Shown one piece after another: positions 63,014-64,000 of a stretch of DNA of 64,000 bases. How positions within the stretch are numbered: the stretch's first letter is position 1; each line of letters opens with the position of its first letter. The DNA lies in contig NZ_CP082284.1 in the NCBI RefSeq assembly GCF_019880225.1, positions 1,240,001-1,304,000 of the forward strand. The letters run 5' to 3'. The translations under genes and the position numbers were made by a program. The notes beneath the pieces are model-generated. The model was not told where the DNA came from. It made no database searches and was given only the letters and a program-made list of their open reading frames with translations. This stretch comes from Halobaculum rubrum. Lineage in GTDB: Archaea > Halobacteriota > Halobacteria > Halobacteriales > Haloferacaceae.

Positions 63014-64000
63014 TTACGAGTCCGCGGCCACGAGCGCGTCCGTCAGCAGTTCGCGTCGCTCGCGTGCCTCGGCCAGCTCGGCGGCCGCCTCGCCCGAGGC
63101 GACGCGCTCGACCTCCGCGTCCGACAGCTCCGCCTCGGCCTCGGCGGCGCGGCGGAGCCGCTCGTAGTCGGGGTGGTCCGCGGCCTCCCGCAGCCGGCGG
63201 GCGCGGGCGACGGTCCCCTCGGGCGCGAACTTGGCGACGACGGAGACGAGCTCCTCGCGCTGGAACCGGAGCGTCTCGGCCGACGGCGGCGGCCAGTCGA
63301 CCGTGAGCGGCGCCGCGGACAGCCGTTGGAGGTACGTCCGGTGCGGCCGAACCCGCGCCGTGAACGTCCCCGAGTCCTCGACGTAGTGGTCGAGCTTGGA
63401 GGCGGAGTAGTCGGCGTACTCGAGTAGGTCCGGAAGCGCCGCCCCGTCGGCGGGCGACGAGTCGAGGAACGAGCGCAGCTCCGGCGGCGGCGCGGCGTAG
63501 TCGACGAACGGCGTCTCCGCCGCGTCCGCGACGAACGCCAGCAGCTCGCGGGCGGACGCCTCCCGGCGGACGTCGTCGAACGCGTCGCGAACGGCGTCGT
63601 TGTAGGCGGCGATCGGCTCACGAAGTTCCTCGGTGGGAGCGGTCAGGTCCGCCTCCCCGAGCTCGACGAGCCGTTCCAGCGCCGCGATCCGGTCGTCCAG
63701 CGCGTCGAGGCGCCGTGTGACGTCCCGTTCGGCGTCGTGGACCGCGGCCTCGGCCGCCTCGCGCTCGGCCAGCCGGTCGGCGAGGTCGCGGGCGGGCGAA
63801 AGCGCCTCGCGGGCGCGCTCGAAGTCGGACTCCGAGAGCCGGCGGCCGTCGACGGCCTCGTTCGCGCGTTCGAACGCGTCGCGTCCGGGGATATCCTCGT
63901 CGAGGTCTTCGACGACGGCCGCGAACTCCCCCTGAAATTCGACGTACGCCTGGAAGTCGCCCGTCCCGGTCGCAGAGTCGACGTAGCGGTCCAGCAGGCG
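63014..64000 (-). CDS. Coiled-coil protein, 5' end outside window
   Basis: Open frame of 328 codons from the window end to a TAA at 63014, with no start inside, so the N-terminus is missing. The first ~130 visible residues are coiled coil (LADRLAEREAAEAAVHDAER; RRLDALDDRIAALERLVELG). Then comes a mixed domain (FVDYAAPPPELRSFLDSSPA) and a helical end (LAEARERRELLTDALVAADS). It resembles haloarchaeal DUF7118-like proteins as I recall; function unknown. The codon choice and acidic surface match a real gene. Confidence 0.75.
   Translation of the reverse strand, partial: RLLDRYVDSATGTGDFQAYVEFQGEFAAVVEDLDEDIPGRDAFERANEAVDGRRLSESDFERAREALSPARDLADRLAEREAAEAAVHDAERDVTRRLDALDDRIAALERLVELGEADLTAPTEELREPIAAYNDAVRDAFDDVRREASARELLAFVADAAETPFVDYAAPPPELRSFLDSSPADGAALPDLLEYADYSASKLDHYVEDSGTFTARVRPHRTYLQRLSAAPLTVDWPPPSAETLRFQREELVSVVAKFAPEGTVARARRLREAADHPDYERLRRAAEAEAELSDAEVERVASGEAAAELAEARERRELLTDALVAADS

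Overview
The window comes from a haloarchaeon (class Halobacteria). The evidence is the high G+C content, the very acidic proteins, archaeal information-processing genes (aIF2-gamma, Rpo7, Spt4, S24e, a Kae1-Bud32 fusion), an archaellum cluster of the fused ArlCE type, and CheF. Many genes have a TATA-like box about 27-32 nt before the start codon and no Shine-Dalgarno site, the leaderless arrangement usual in haloarchaea. The genus cannot be fixed from the sequence; Haloferacales is plausible. No rRNA, tRNA, CRISPR array, insertion sequence or prophage was seen, and the region reads as core chromosome.

Layout. 1-3.7 kb: the 3' part of a PiT phosphate permease, cheF, and a CPA2 cation/proton antiporter with its TrkA-C partner. 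3.8-8.2 kb: hisA and hisB, a zinc-site protein, a hairpin-bearing tandem repeat, an ACT-domain regulator and an IMPACT protein. 8.3-15.7 kb: an S9 peptidase, two small zinc-finger proteins, an epimerase, mdh, upp and uvrC. 15.9-26 kb: a soluble PAS transducer, a CBS-glyS-dolichol kinase unit, small membrane and zinc proteins, a COG0523 GTPase and an ArsA/Get3 ATPase with a small partner. 26.2-28.1 kb: cstA.

28.5-41.2 kb is the motility island. On the minus strand it reads cheY-cheC-cheD, arlCE-F-G-H and arlI-J, preceded by a DUF7500-like protein and a wrecked archaellin gene. A small HTH protein, a KaiC-like ATPase and a HalX response regulator lie beside it. No intact archaellin gene is present. 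41.2-49.6 kb: a DHH phosphoesterase, engB, a formyl-THF cyclo-ligase, membrane proteins, a NOG1-type GTPase and aIF2-gamma. 49.6-53.4 kb: PIN, rpoE1, spt4, dephospho-CoA kinase, rps24e, kae1-bud32. 53.5-64 kb: small proteins, corA, a secreted sugar dehydrogenase, a beta-CASP hydrolase, a tungsten oxidoreductase, a phosphohexomutase, a GNAT and a truncated coiled-coil protein.

The most interesting signal is regulatory. Upstream of arlCE, the arlI leader, cheY, the transducer gene and (weaker) cheF, a 16-bp inverted repeat, roughly TTWTCR-N4-YGATAR, lies exactly 13 bp before the TATA-like box. The archaellin relic keeps a perfect palindrome of the same form, and the HalX gene has a weak match. 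This looks like the operator of a motility/chemotaxis regulon. Two genes served by these promoters, arlI and the HalX regulator, are preceded by short leader ORFs whose stop codons overlap the downstream start codon, suggesting translational coupling.
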